7,122 nucleotides of DNA from UMGS1279 sp045534095 (GTDB lineage Bacteria > Bacillota > Clostridia > Oscillospirales > Acutalibacteraceae), in NCBI GenBank assembly GCA_045534095.1, contig JAZSJA010000087.1:1-7122 (forward strand), in the 5' to 3' direction. Under the pieces are notes generated by a model that saw nothing but the letters and a program-made list of their open reading frames with translations, had not been told where the DNA came from and did not search any database. Positions 1-6,186 of the stretch are shown one piece after another (positions within the stretch are counted from its first letter, which is position 1; each line of letters opens with the position of its first letter). The translations under genes and the position numbers were made by a program.

Positions 1-15
1 CAAGGCAAAAACGCA

Positions 16-35
16 GTAAATCCTCACGGATTTAC
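16..35. repeat. 8-bp perfect inverted repeat (hairpin)
   Basis: GTAAATCC (16-23) and GGATTTAC (28-35) are perfectly complementary around a TCAC loop. No T-run follows immediately on either strand, so it is not a standard terminator. It may be part of a larger structured or repeated element. Confidence 0.6.
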
Positions 36-116
36 GAGTATTTTAACAAAGTGCAGCGAAAAATATGTCTCACAAAATCTGGTTTAAATTTAGATGCTTT
101 GGCTAAAACAGAGGAC

Positions 117-170
117 CGCCCGCTTCAATGTCGTTTTTACGGCATTGACCCCACCCGAAAGGAACGGGCG
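117..170. repeat. Nested stem-loops: GC outer stem around a 10-bp hairpin
   Basis: CGCCCG (117-122) pairs perfectly with CGGGCG (165-170). Inside it, 125-134 pairs with 139-148 over 10 bp, with one G-T wobble and a TTTT loop. CCCG at 154-157 could also pair with CGGG at 165-168, which would exclude the outer stem, so two alternative folds are possible. There is no T-tract after it on the + strand, which argues against an intrinsic terminator. The function is unknown. Confidence 0.5.
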
Positions 171-173
171 TAA

Positions 174-324
174 TCAAATGCTAAAATATAATACCATAAA
201 CACACTTAAAAATCAAGTATTTTTTTTAAAAAATATATTTTTGGTAAAATCGTTAGTAAATAGATGTTTTTGCACTCGCTTTTGGTAGATGTGATGAGGA
301 ATTTTACATAACCCCTCTTTTTTC
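174..324. other. AT-rich intergenic stretch with no recognised feature
   Basis: Between the structured left edge and the promoter lies a very AT-rich stretch with runs of A and T (about 218-242). I see no ORF with a plausible ribosome binding site, no RNA gene and no terminator-like GC stem here. The A/T tracts upstream of the promoter could act as an UP-type or bent element, but that is only inference. Confidence 0.4.
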
Positions 325-353
325 TTGCAATATATACACTTCAATGCTATAAT
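325..353 (+). promoter_or_regulatory. Sigma-A type promoter of the pseudouridine synthase gene
   Basis: TTGCAA at 325-330 and a perfect TATAAT at 348-353 are separated by 17 bp, with an extended -10 TG at 345-346. Transcription would start near 360, leaving a leader of about 30 nt that holds GGAG at 378-381, 8 nt before the ATG at 390. Confidence 0.85.
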
Positions 354-389
354 ATTACTTGAAATTTTTAATTTAATGGAGAGTACACA

Positions 390-1358
390 ATGCTCAGATA
401 TGAAATTGGCAAAAATGATGCGGGAATGAGAATGGATAAGCTTATTCAAAAACTTATGCCTACCCTACCCAAATCACTTATGTACAAATATATAAGAATG
501 AAAAAAATAAAGCTTAACGGCAAACGCACCGATATTGCTTTCAAACCTCAGATTGGTGACGTTATAGAGGCATACATACCCGATGAATTTGGTGCTAAGG
601 TTGAACCTAAATACGACTTTTTATCGGCATCTGACAAGATTGACGTTGTTTACGAAGACGAAAATATTATTCTTGTTGATAAAAAGCAAGGGCTTTTGGT
701 GCATCCCGACAAAAACGAATATCGCGACACCTTAATATCAAGAATTTGTCACTATTTGTATAAAAAGGGCGAATATAATCCTGCCGAGGAAAACAGTTTC
801 TCCCCTGCCCTTGCCAACAGAATCGACCGTAATACAGGTGGAATAGTAATTGCGGCAAAAAATGCTGCGGCACTTAAAATTCTTTGTGATAAAATTAAAA
901 CACGCGAACTTGACAAACGTTACCTTGCCATAGTTCACGGAAGATTAAAACAAAAAGAGGGCTTACTTGAAGGGTATCTTTTTAAAGATGAATCAAAAAA
1001 TCAAGTATTTTTAGAAAAGAAAAAAACCGACAGTAACAAAACCGTAAAAACAAAATATAAGGTGTTGTCTGAAAGGGATAATTTATCACTGGTTGAGGTT
1101 GAACTCATTACAGGAAGAACCCACCAAATAAGAGCACACTTTGCCTCTATTGGTCATCCCCTACTTGGTGACGGAAAGTATGGCAAATTAAAGGAAGACA
1201 AAAGACTAGGCTTTTCAAAACAAGCACTTTATTCTTACAAGCTTACCTTTGAATTCACAGAAGATGCAGGTATTTTAAATTATCTTAACAATAAAACGTT
1301 TAGTGTTAATTCAGTATGGTTTGCCGAGCAGCTTTTTGGATACAATAAGGAGAAATAA
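390..1358 (+). CDS. RluA-family RNA pseudouridine synthase with S4 domain
   Basis: A 322-residue enzyme that should convert specific uridines in ribosomal (or possibly transfer) RNA to pseudouridine in the cytoplasm. Residues about 13-60 form an S4 RNA-binding domain. The catalytic domain follows: a VDKKQGLLVHP segment (96-106), the active-site motif NRIDRNTGG (143-151) with the likely catalytic Asp146, TGRTHQIRAHF (241-251) and GHPLLGDGKYG (255-265). The family motif is usually written HRLDxxTSG; here Asn replaces His and Gly replaces Ser, which I do not take as inactivating because the Arg-x-Asp core is kept. The length is normal for an S4-containing RluC/RluD-like protein. The ATG at 390 has GGAG 8 nt upstream and a strong promoter. 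The target uridine cannot be read from the sequence, so no symbol is given. The next gene starts 1 nt after the stop. Confidence 0.93.
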   Translation: MLRYEIGKNDAGMRMDKLIQKLMPTLPKSLMYKYIRMKKIKLNGKRTDIAFKPQIGDVIEAYIPDEFGAKVEPKYDFLSASDKIDVVYEDENIILVDKKQGLLVHPDKNEYRDTLISRICHYLYKKGEYNPAEENSFSPALANRIDRNTGGIVIAAKNAAALKILCDKIKTRELDKRYLAIVHGRLKQKEGLLEGYLFKDESKNQVFLEKKKTDSNKTVKTKYKVLSERDNLSLVEVELITGRTHQIRAHFASIGHPLLGDGKYGKLKEDKRLGFSKQALYSYKLTFEFTEDAGILNYLNNKTFSVNSVWFAEQLFGYNKEK

Positions 1359-1359
1359 A

Positions 1360-1506
1360 ATGAGTCCTATTCTTGGAGGCGTTTTAATGGGCGTTGGTAT
1401 ATTCGCCTCGGTTTTAACAACCACTTTGCTTTTGAAATACAGGGGTACCACTACAGGTAGAATTCTACAATTTTTAGAATTTTTATTTAAACGCATAAAA
1501 AAGTAA
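1360..1506 (+). CDS. Small single-pass membrane protein, 48 residues, function unknown
   Basis: The ATG at 1360 is preceded by AAGGAG (1347-1352) with 7 nt spacing; this site lies in the last codons of the pseudouridine synthase gene, so the two are probably translationally coupled. Residues about 3-25 form one hydrophobic, Gly- and Thr-containing helix, followed by a basic, amphipathic tail ending KRIKK, which would place the C-terminus in the cytoplasm by the positive-inside rule. An in-frame ATG at 1303 exists, but it lies inside the upstream gene and has no such binding site, so 1360 is the better start. A terminator follows about 30 nt after the stop. I do not recognise the family. The helix plus amphipathic basic tail also fits type I toxin peptides superficially, but the tight coupling to a housekeeping gene and the absence of a visible antitoxin RNA argue against that. 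Confidence 0.7.
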   Translation: MSPILGGVLMGVGIFASVLTTTLLLKYRGTTTGRILQFLEFLFKRIKK

Positions 1507-1534
1507 AAAAGCTTTATATTTAACAAAAAATTAT

Positions 1535-1579
1535 AAAAGGCATATTGTGTTGTTTTTTCCTAACACAATCTGCCTTTTT
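1535..1579. terminator. Bidirectional intrinsic terminator between convergent operons
   Basis: AAAAGGCA (1535-1542) pairs with TGCCTTTT (1571-1578), and ATTGTGTT (1544-1551) pairs with AACACAAT (1562-1569). A single T/C mismatch separates the two stems and the loop is 10 nt. The stem ends in a T-run on the + strand and in a T-rich stretch on the - strand (complement of the A-rich 1524-1538). It lies between the stop at 1506 and the stop of the convergent gene at 1583, so it can serve both operons. Confidence 0.85.
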
Positions 1580-1582
1580 GAT

Positions 1583-2665
1583 TTACTTTTTAATCACGTT
1601 TTTTTCAAGAATTTCTTCATTACTGTTAGTAAAGGTAACTTCTATTTCATTTTCTTTAAACTCAAAGCCTGTGCCGGTAATTACGTCTGCCTTCTTACCA
1701 GCGGCCACTACAAGGGTGCAAGGCTGACCAAAATTATCCCTTTCGTGACCAATGGGGCGTATTTCATTTATATGGGTATGACCACACATCATAAGATCGG
1801 GCTTAATATTTTCTTTAATCAGTTTTGCCCAAAGAGCGTACGTATCTTCCTCAATATCAAAGGGTTCTTCGTGCTTTTCGGTAAAAGGCACGTGGGAAAT
1901 TACAAGTCTTGTTTTAACACCGGGGGCTAAATACTCGGTGTTTTTATTTTCTATAATCTGTTTAATCCACTCGGTTTGCTCTAATCTAAAAGGATGACAA
2001 GCAATGGTAAAGCCGTATTCCGACCTATGATCTGCCTTATCCTCACCGCAATCGGGCAATATGCCCCAAACGCTACCAAGACGGAAGGTGTAGTAGGTTT
2101 TGCCTTGGAAACTTGGAGTATAATCAGCAAATCTTTCGGCGAAGTTTCCACGCAAATCGTGGTTTCCCCTTGAAAATACAGTGGGCAGGTTTCCACCTGT
2201 TATATTAGAGCAAATTTGATAAATGTTATCAAATTTTTCAGGGTCACCGCTGTGGTCAATAATATCTCCATTTAAAATAAGAAAATCTATTTTACCAAAG
2301 GTTTTTGCGGCAATGGTAGGAGGATCAATATGGCCATGAGTATCAGAAAGATGGTAGCATCTTATATTATTTTCGGATACGGGATAAAATTTAAAGGTTT
2401 TCTCCCATAGATCTTCAGTTTCGGTAAAATATGGTTTACGTTCAATGAGCGGACGAACACAAACGGTATACTCCCCCGCTTTATCAAGTTCCTCCATTGG
2501 TACCGTTACTCTGTGAAGGGGGGAAAGAGAACGCAGTATACCATTAGAATGGTCGTAATAACATTTATCACCTATTTTAACAAAGAAAAGACTTTCCCTT
2601 ATTACACTAACCATAATTTGATAGGTATTATGTACCGCAAAAACTGCGGGTGACGTTTTAAGCAT
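1583..2665 (-). CDS. Calcineurin-like metallophosphoesterase with N-terminal beta domain
   Basis: A 360-residue cytoplasmic phosphoesterase; there is no signal peptide. All metal-binding motifs of the calcineurin-like superfamily are present in order: SDTHGH (107-112, Asp108 and His110), NGDIID (132-137), RGNHD (166-170), SHVPF (257-261, His258) and CGHTHIN (294-300). Residues about 1-97 are a beta-rich extension resembling the Ig/fibronectin-like domain before the catalytic domain of purple acid phosphatases. However, the GDxxY tyrosine of those enzymes is replaced by GDIID, so it is not a typical purple acid phosphatase. The start is supported by AGGAGG (2675-2680), 9 nt upstream and inside the preceding gene's last codons; the gap to that gene is only 2 nt. 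It is the last gene of a four-gene operon, and the bidirectional terminator follows. The substrate is unknown; phosphodiesters, sugar phosphates or nucleotides are all possible. Confidence 0.88.
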   Translation of the reverse strand: MLKTSPAVFAVHNTYQIMVSVIRESLFFVKIGDKCYYDHSNGILRSLSPLHRVTVPMEELDKAGEYTVCVRPLIERKPYFTETEDLWEKTFKFYPVSENNIRCYHLSDTHGHIDPPTIAAKTFGKIDFLILNGDIIDHSGDPEKFDNIYQICSNITGGNLPTVFSRGNHDLRGNFAERFADYTPSFQGKTYYTFRLGSVWGILPDCGEDKADHRSEYGFTIACHPFRLEQTEWIKQIIENKNTEYLAPGVKTRLVISHVPFTEKHEEPFDIEEDTYALWAKLIKENIKPDLMMCGHTHINEIRPIGHERDNFGQPCTLVVAAGKKADVITGTGFEFKENEIEVTFTNSNEEILEKNVIKK

Positions 2666-2667
2666 AA

Positions 2668-3507
2668 TTATATTCCTCCTAAAAGTTTAACGGCATTTTC
2701 ACTTAAAATTTTAATTTTGTCTTCTTTTAAAATAGGTAAGCTATTTATTGCCTCAAGACTAAGTTTTTGGTCGGTCCACGGACTATCGGTACCAAATAAA
2801 ATCCTATCACTACCAAAATCATTAACTAACTGCAAAAATTCTTCTTCGTTTAGCAAATCTAAAAAATCATCAGAATAACTATTATCCAAAGGAGTAATTT
2901 TACCCAATGAAAAGGATGTATCAAGCATAACCGAAGTGGGTGCAAGATACTCTGCAACCTCTACCCAATTTTTCCATCCACCCATATGGGCTAGTACAAT
3001 TTTAATATCGCCTATCTGTTTTAAGGCGTTAGCTATCATTTTAGGCGAGCAACGCACCTCTCCCGGAAAACCAATATCATCTCCCGAATGCATTAAAACT
3101 ATAATCCCAAGTTCAGCGGCTTTATTTAAAATCTTTAAATATCTAGGGTCATCAATATCCACACCCTGATAAACAGGATGAATTTTTATTCCCTTTATTC
3201 CGTTTTGGGAAAGCCGCTTCAACTCCTCCTCCCAATCAGGTGCATCAGGATGCATTGCACCAAAATAAATAAGATTATCCCTACCATTATTTTTAATTGA
3301 AGTGGTATTCATTGAATGAAGTTTTAAGGGATTTGTTGCAACGGGCAATACAACCGAATAATCTATACCTGCCTTTTGCATAGAATTTTCAAGACCTAAG
3401 ACGGTGCCATCGGTAAAATACGGTATGTGTCCGTCTGTAGACAGTTTTTTCAAAGCAATTTCTGCGATATTATCAGGAAAGGTATGAGTATGAAAATCTA
3501 TGATCAT
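2668..3507 (-). CDS. Metal-dependent amidohydrolase (amidohydrolase-2 family)
   Basis: A 279-residue TIM-barrel hydrolase or decarboxylase. The metal and active-site residues of the amidohydrolase superfamily are visible: the N-terminal HTH pair (His6 and His8), a KIHP segment (108-111, His110), MHSG (139-142, His140), AHMGG (173-177, His174) and GTDSPW (239-244, Asp241). The length fits the amidohydrolase-2 branch, which contains both hydrolases and ACMSD-like decarboxylases, so the reaction cannot be named. There is no signal peptide; it is cytoplasmic. The ATG at 3507 has AGAGG about 7 nt upstream. It is the third gene of the operon, 46 nt after the YhcH-like gene and 2 nt before the metallophosphoesterase gene. 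The context suggests small-molecule or sugar-derivative metabolism, but this is inference. Confidence 0.87.
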   Translation of the reverse strand: MIIDFHTHTFPDNIAEIALKKLSTDGHIPYFTDGTVLGLENSMQKAGIDYSVVLPVATNPLKLHSMNTTSIKNNGRDNLIYFGAMHPDAPDWEEELKRLSQNGIKGIKIHPVYQGVDIDDPRYLKILNKAAELGIIVLMHSGDDIGFPGEVRCSPKMIANALKQIGDIKIVLAHMGGWKNWVEVAEYLAPTSVMLDTSFSLGKITPLDNSYSDDFLDLLNEEEFLQLVNDFGSDRILFGTDSPWTDQKLSLEAINSLPILKEDKIKILSENAVKLLGGI

Positions 3508-3553
3508 TTTTTAACCTCTGCGTTTTTTAATAGCATTTGCAGTTTTGATTTGT

Positions 3554-4000
3554 TTATTCAACGCAAACCTTTACAACTACCTTTAATACCTCGCTTGCCT
3601 CCTTCACCGCTTTACCTGGAAGGTGTAAATCGCTGGGATAAAGAACCATAAAATCCCCATCTTTTAGAACTAAAGGCTGGGTTTCGCATTCATAGTGCCA
3701 AACATCCTTTTCCTCTTTAGCATCAACAAGTTTCTTTTCTGCTTGAATAGGTGCAACAGCAATAATTTCCTCGCCCTTTACAATATACTGAATATCAATA
3801 TACTTTTTATGTGCTTCGGCAACGGTTTTATCAGGGTTGGTATCATACTTTTGTACCATATAATAAATCTTATCGCCATCGAGCTGATATTTACCTATAT
3901 CAATCTTGGAAAAATCGGTTTTAGCAATAAACTCTAACGCAGTATAAACTCTGCCTAAATCCTTGTAGTTGTTAATGTTTTCGATTCTGTCAAAAATCAT
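3554..4000 (-). CDS. YhcH/YjgK/YiaL family protein (DUF386)
   Basis: 148 residues, the normal length for this family of cupin-like, metal-binding cytoplasmic proteins, which includes E. coli YhcH in the sialic-acid operon, YiaL and the EbgC beta-galactosidase subunit. Family signatures visible are EAHKKYIDIQ (62-71, with the likely metal ligands Glu62 and His64) and YPSDLHLPG (121-129, with His126). Members are thought to act on free sugars as anomerases or isomerases, but the exact activity here is unknown. The ATG at 4000 is preceded by AGGTG (4006-4010), which overlaps the gap behind the branching-enzyme gene; only 12 nt separate them. Its position right after a glucan branching enzyme supports a role in carbohydrate metabolism. 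No sialic-acid catabolism genes are present in the window. Confidence 0.9.
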   Translation of the reverse strand: MIFDRIENINNYKDLGRVYTALEFIAKTDFSKIDIGKYQLDGDKIYYMVQKYDTNPDKTVAEAHKKYIDIQYIVKGEEIIAVAPIQAEKKLVDAKEEKDVWHYECETQPLVLKDGDFMVLYPSDLHLPGKAVKEASEVLKVVVKVCVE

Positions 4001-4012
4001 AATATCACCTTT

Positions 4013-6010
4013 TTAATTTATTTTTTTAAGCACAAATGCTGAGCGACTTGGAATATAACAATTAAATCCAAGCCAACCATGTGGAGTTGCTTCAGCCTTG
4101 TATTTATGTCTGGTATCCACCCTTGAAAAACCACCAAATTTACCATCATCAGATGATAAAACCACCTTATAAAGCCCCTCCTCACCCACAGGGATAAAAT
4201 ATCCGTCAAAGGATTTTTGGGGATTAAAGTTAAACACAAAGGTATAATCTCCCTTTGAAAAGATTAAAATTTTATCATCATTATGCATCCAACGATTTAT
4301 TGATGGAACTTCAAGTAAATTTTTTTCTTTAAGGAGTTTTATCATAGCTTTATCAAAATCGCCAAGTTCCCTATATCGTAAATTTTCATCATCTACCAAG
4401 CTCCATTGCCTGCGACAATAATGGTAACTCCAATTATTACCCTCGCGTGGAAAATCAATCCACTCGGGATGCCCAAACTCATTACCTATAAAATTAAGAT
4501 ATCCCTCGCCCGCCAAAGAAGCGGTTAAAAGGCGAATCATTTTATGAAGTGCAATACCTCGATCGACTATTGGATTTTCGCCAAACTTTTGCATACCGTA
4601 ATACATCTCGGCATCACACAGTCTGAACATTATGGTTTTATCACCAACAAGGGCTTGATCGTGAGATTCTGCATAACCTATATTTTTTTCACCGGGACGT
4701 CTGCTATTGAGTTCGTACCATAGTTTTAAGATATCCCAATTTTCATCCTCGCACTCTTTAATGGTTTTGATCCATAAATCGGGAACACCCATGGAAAGTC
4801 GATAATCAAAACCTATTCCGCCTGATGTAATTGGAATGCACATTCCCGGCATACCCGACATATCCTCAGCCACCGTGATGGCATTAGGATTAATTTTATG
4901 TATAAGCTCATTTGCCAATTGTAAATACACAACGGCTTCCACATCTGTATTAAGAGAAAAATACATATCATAACCCGTAAAAGCAGAACCCAAGCCATGA
5001 TCGTGGTAGAGCATTGAGGTTACGCCATCAAAACGAAATCCATCAAAATGGAAGACCTTCATCCAATATTTTAAATTAGAAAGTAAAAAGTGCAAAACTT
5101 CATTTTTCCCATAATTAAAAAGCTTTGTACCCCAAGCTGAATGGTCACCTTTCCCGCCCTCATGGAAGAACTGATAAACCGTTCCATCAAATTCATTAAG
5201 ACCCTCATTAGTATTTTTAATAGCGTGAGAGTGAACAATATCCAAAAGAACAGAAATACCCATTTTGTGTGCGGTGTTAATAAGTTTTTTAAGTTCTTTG
5301 CTGGTTCCATATCTTGAAGATGGGGCAAAAAAGTTTGAAACCTGATAACCAAAGGAGCCGTAATAGGGGTGCTCCATAATCGCCATAATCTGTATGGTAT
5401 TATATCCCGCTTTTTTTATTCTTGGTAGAACGTTTTTTCTAAACTCGTTATAGGTGCTAACCTTACCCTCTTCCCCCGACATACCAATGTGGCATTCATA
5501 AATGAAGGGTGTTTTTTCAGGTATAAAATCCGCATCTGTCCAAGGGAAATCGGCTAAAGTGTTTTCAATTTCGGCACACCAAGCATATGTAACGGAATCT
5601 TGCACTACCCTAGTTGCGTAGGTAGGAATTCTTCTAAGAATTTCACCATTGTGCACTACAATCGCCTGTATTTTTTGACCTACTTCAAGTGCGTTTTTAC
5701 CTTCCAAATAAATCTCAAAAACGCCATTTCCGATAGACGTCATTGGATGGCTTTCAGTATTCCAATTATTAAAATCTCCGGATAAAAACATTTTCTCGGC
5801 GGCGGGTGCCCATTCGCGGTAAACCCATCCATCATCCATTTGATGAATGCCAAAATATTCGTATCCCGACGCAAACGCTACAATATCCTCGCCTCTTAAA
5901 AGTTCCTTTTTTTTAGCATTAAAAAGCTTATCTCTTAACTCTAAATCCTTTTTAAAGGGTACTAAATAAGGATCAGTTTTCAAAATATCACTTATTTTAG
6001 TAGGCAACAA
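4013..6010 (-). CDS. glgB: 1,4-alpha-glucan branching enzyme, eukaryote-like GH13_8 type
   Basis: It makes alpha-1,6 branches in glycogen or a similar alpha-glucan by cutting and re-attaching chain ends. Numbered from the upstream in-frame TTG at 6037 (the start chosen here is residue 10), the order is: a helical N-terminal segment; a CBM48 domain at about 65-150 with REWAPAAEKMFLSGDFNNW; a GH13 barrel at about 175-530; and a C-terminal beta domain at about 585-674. Conserved regions are DIVHSH (266-271), GFRFDGVTS (333-341) with nucleophile Asp337, AEDMSGMPG (390-398) with acid/base Glu391, and AESHDQALVGDKT (456-468) with transition-state Asp460. MEHPYYGSFGYQ, the TSMLYHDHG stretch and ESHDQALVGDK are hallmarks of plant/animal-type GH13_8 enzymes rather than the usual bacterial GH13_9 GlgB. 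Start: AGGAGG at 6017-6022 is 6 nt before TTG 6010 and 9 nt before TTG 6007, while TTG 6037 has no binding site. This gives about 665 residues. It is the first gene of the operon. Confidence 0.93.
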   Translation of the reverse strand: MLPTKISDILKTDPYLVPFKKDLELRDKLFNAKKKELLRGEDIVAFASGYEYFGIHQMDDGWVYREWAPAAEKMFLSGDFNNWNTESHPMTSIGNGVFEIYLEGKNALEVGQKIQAIVVHNGEILRRIPTYATRVVQDSVTYAWCAEIENTLADFPWTDADFIPEKTPFIYECHIGMSGEEGKVSTYNEFRKNVLPRIKKAGYNTIQIMAIMEHPYYGSFGYQVSNFFAPSSRYGTSKELKKLINTAHKMGISVLLDIVHSHAIKNTNEGLNEFDGTVYQFFHEGGKGDHSAWGTKLFNYGKNEVLHFLLSNLKYWMKVFHFDGFRFDGVTSMLYHDHGLGSAFTGYDMYFSLNTDVEAVVYLQLANELIHKINPNAITVAEDMSGMPGMCIPITSGGIGFDYRLSMGVPDLWIKTIKECEDENWDILKLWYELNSRRPGEKNIGYAESHDQALVGDKTIMFRLCDAEMYYGMQKFGENPIVDRGIALHKMIRLLTASLAGEGYLNFIGNEFGHPEWIDFPREGNNWSYHYCRRQWSLVDDENLRYRELGDFDKAMIKLLKEKNLLEVPSINRWMHNDDKILIFSKGDYTFVFNFNPQKSFDGYFIPVGEEGLYKVVLSSDDGKFGGFSRVDTRHKYKAEATPHGWLGFNCYIPSRSAFVLKKIN

Positions 6011-6024
6011 TACTCCCCTCCTTT
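6011..6024 (-). promoter_or_regulatory. Ribosome binding site that sets the branching-enzyme start
   Basis: Read on the - strand, AAAGGAGG (6024-6017) is followed by GGAGTA and then two consecutive TTG codons (6010-6008 and 6007-6005). This near-perfect Shine-Dalgarno sequence lies inside the longer reading frame that begins at TTG 6037, so the longer frame is very probably not the real protein. Which of the two TTG codons is used cannot be decided; spacing is 6 or 9 nt. Confidence 0.85.
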
Positions 6025-6050
6025 GAAAACCTTTCAAATTTTACAGTATT

Positions 6051-6080
6051 ATTATACCAAATCTCAATAACAAAAAGCAA
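6051..6080 (-). promoter_or_regulatory. Sigma-A type promoter of the branching-enzyme operon
   Basis: On the - strand, TTGCTT (6080-6075) and a perfect TATAAT (6056-6051) are 18 bp apart, with TGG just before the -10 (extended -10). The predicted transcription start is near 6044, about 34 nt before the TTG at 6010. That is too close to TTG 6037 for that codon to be a start. No operator-like palindrome is evident. Confidence 0.75.
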
Positions 6081-6136
6081 CACAAAATATAAAGTTTATT
6101 AAATTTTTTACGATATTTTCTTCGACAGTTTTTTAC

Positions 6137-6165
6137 TTGACTAACCTTATAAATTGTGGTATACT
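6137..6165 (+). promoter_or_regulatory. Sigma-A type promoter of smpB
   Basis: TTGACT (6137-6142) and TATACT (6160-6165) are separated by 17 bp, with TGG before the -10. Transcription would start near 6172, giving a leader of only about 15 nt that consists almost entirely of the ribosome binding site. It diverges from the branching-enzyme promoter; the two -35 boxes are about 56 bp apart. Confidence 0.85.
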
Positions 6166-6186
6166 ATTTGTCCACATAGGAGGTGA

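Larger units (their letters stand above)
1..173 (+). other. Structured left-edge segment, possible gene tail or intergenic repeat
   Basis: No complete gene is recognisable. Two + strand frames are open at the left edge: one ends at TAA 85-87, the other stays open for 56 codons to TAA 171-173. Either could be the C-terminus of a gene starting outside the window, but neither translation resembles a family I know. The segment also contains an 8-bp perfect hairpin (16-35), a 6-bp pairing TATTTT/AAAATA (39-44 with 60-65), a 10-bp hairpin (125-148) and an enclosing 6-bp GC stem (117-122 with 165-170). It is visibly richer in G+C than the AT-rich stretch that follows. The rluA-type gene promoter lies downstream at 325-353, so this is not that gene's leader. 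Alternatives are a dispersed intergenic repeat or a small structured RNA. Confidence 0.35.

Noticed and set aside
94..288. 64-codon + strand ORF at the left
   Set aside because: It has no ribosome binding site, runs through the stem-loop region and the AT-rich stretch, and its translation shows low-complexity, non-protein-like composition.
212..1013. TCAAGTATTTTT occurring both near 212 and near 1000
   Set aside because: A 12-nt AT-rich match, one copy being inside a coding region, is expected by chance and shows no associated structure.
1547..1930. 127-codon + strand ORF opposite the metallophosphoesterase
   Set aside because: It begins in the terminator loop, has no ribosome binding site and lies antisense to a gene with a full set of catalytic motifs.
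3508..3553. Weak CTGC/GCAG pairing in the gap before the amidohydrolase gene
   Set aside because: It has only 4 bp of stem and a long loop, and is too weak for a terminator or regulatory structure.
5071..5352. 93-codon - strand ORF inside the branching-enzyme gene
   Set aside because: It is an alternative frame of a well-conserved GH13 catalytic region, without its own start signal.
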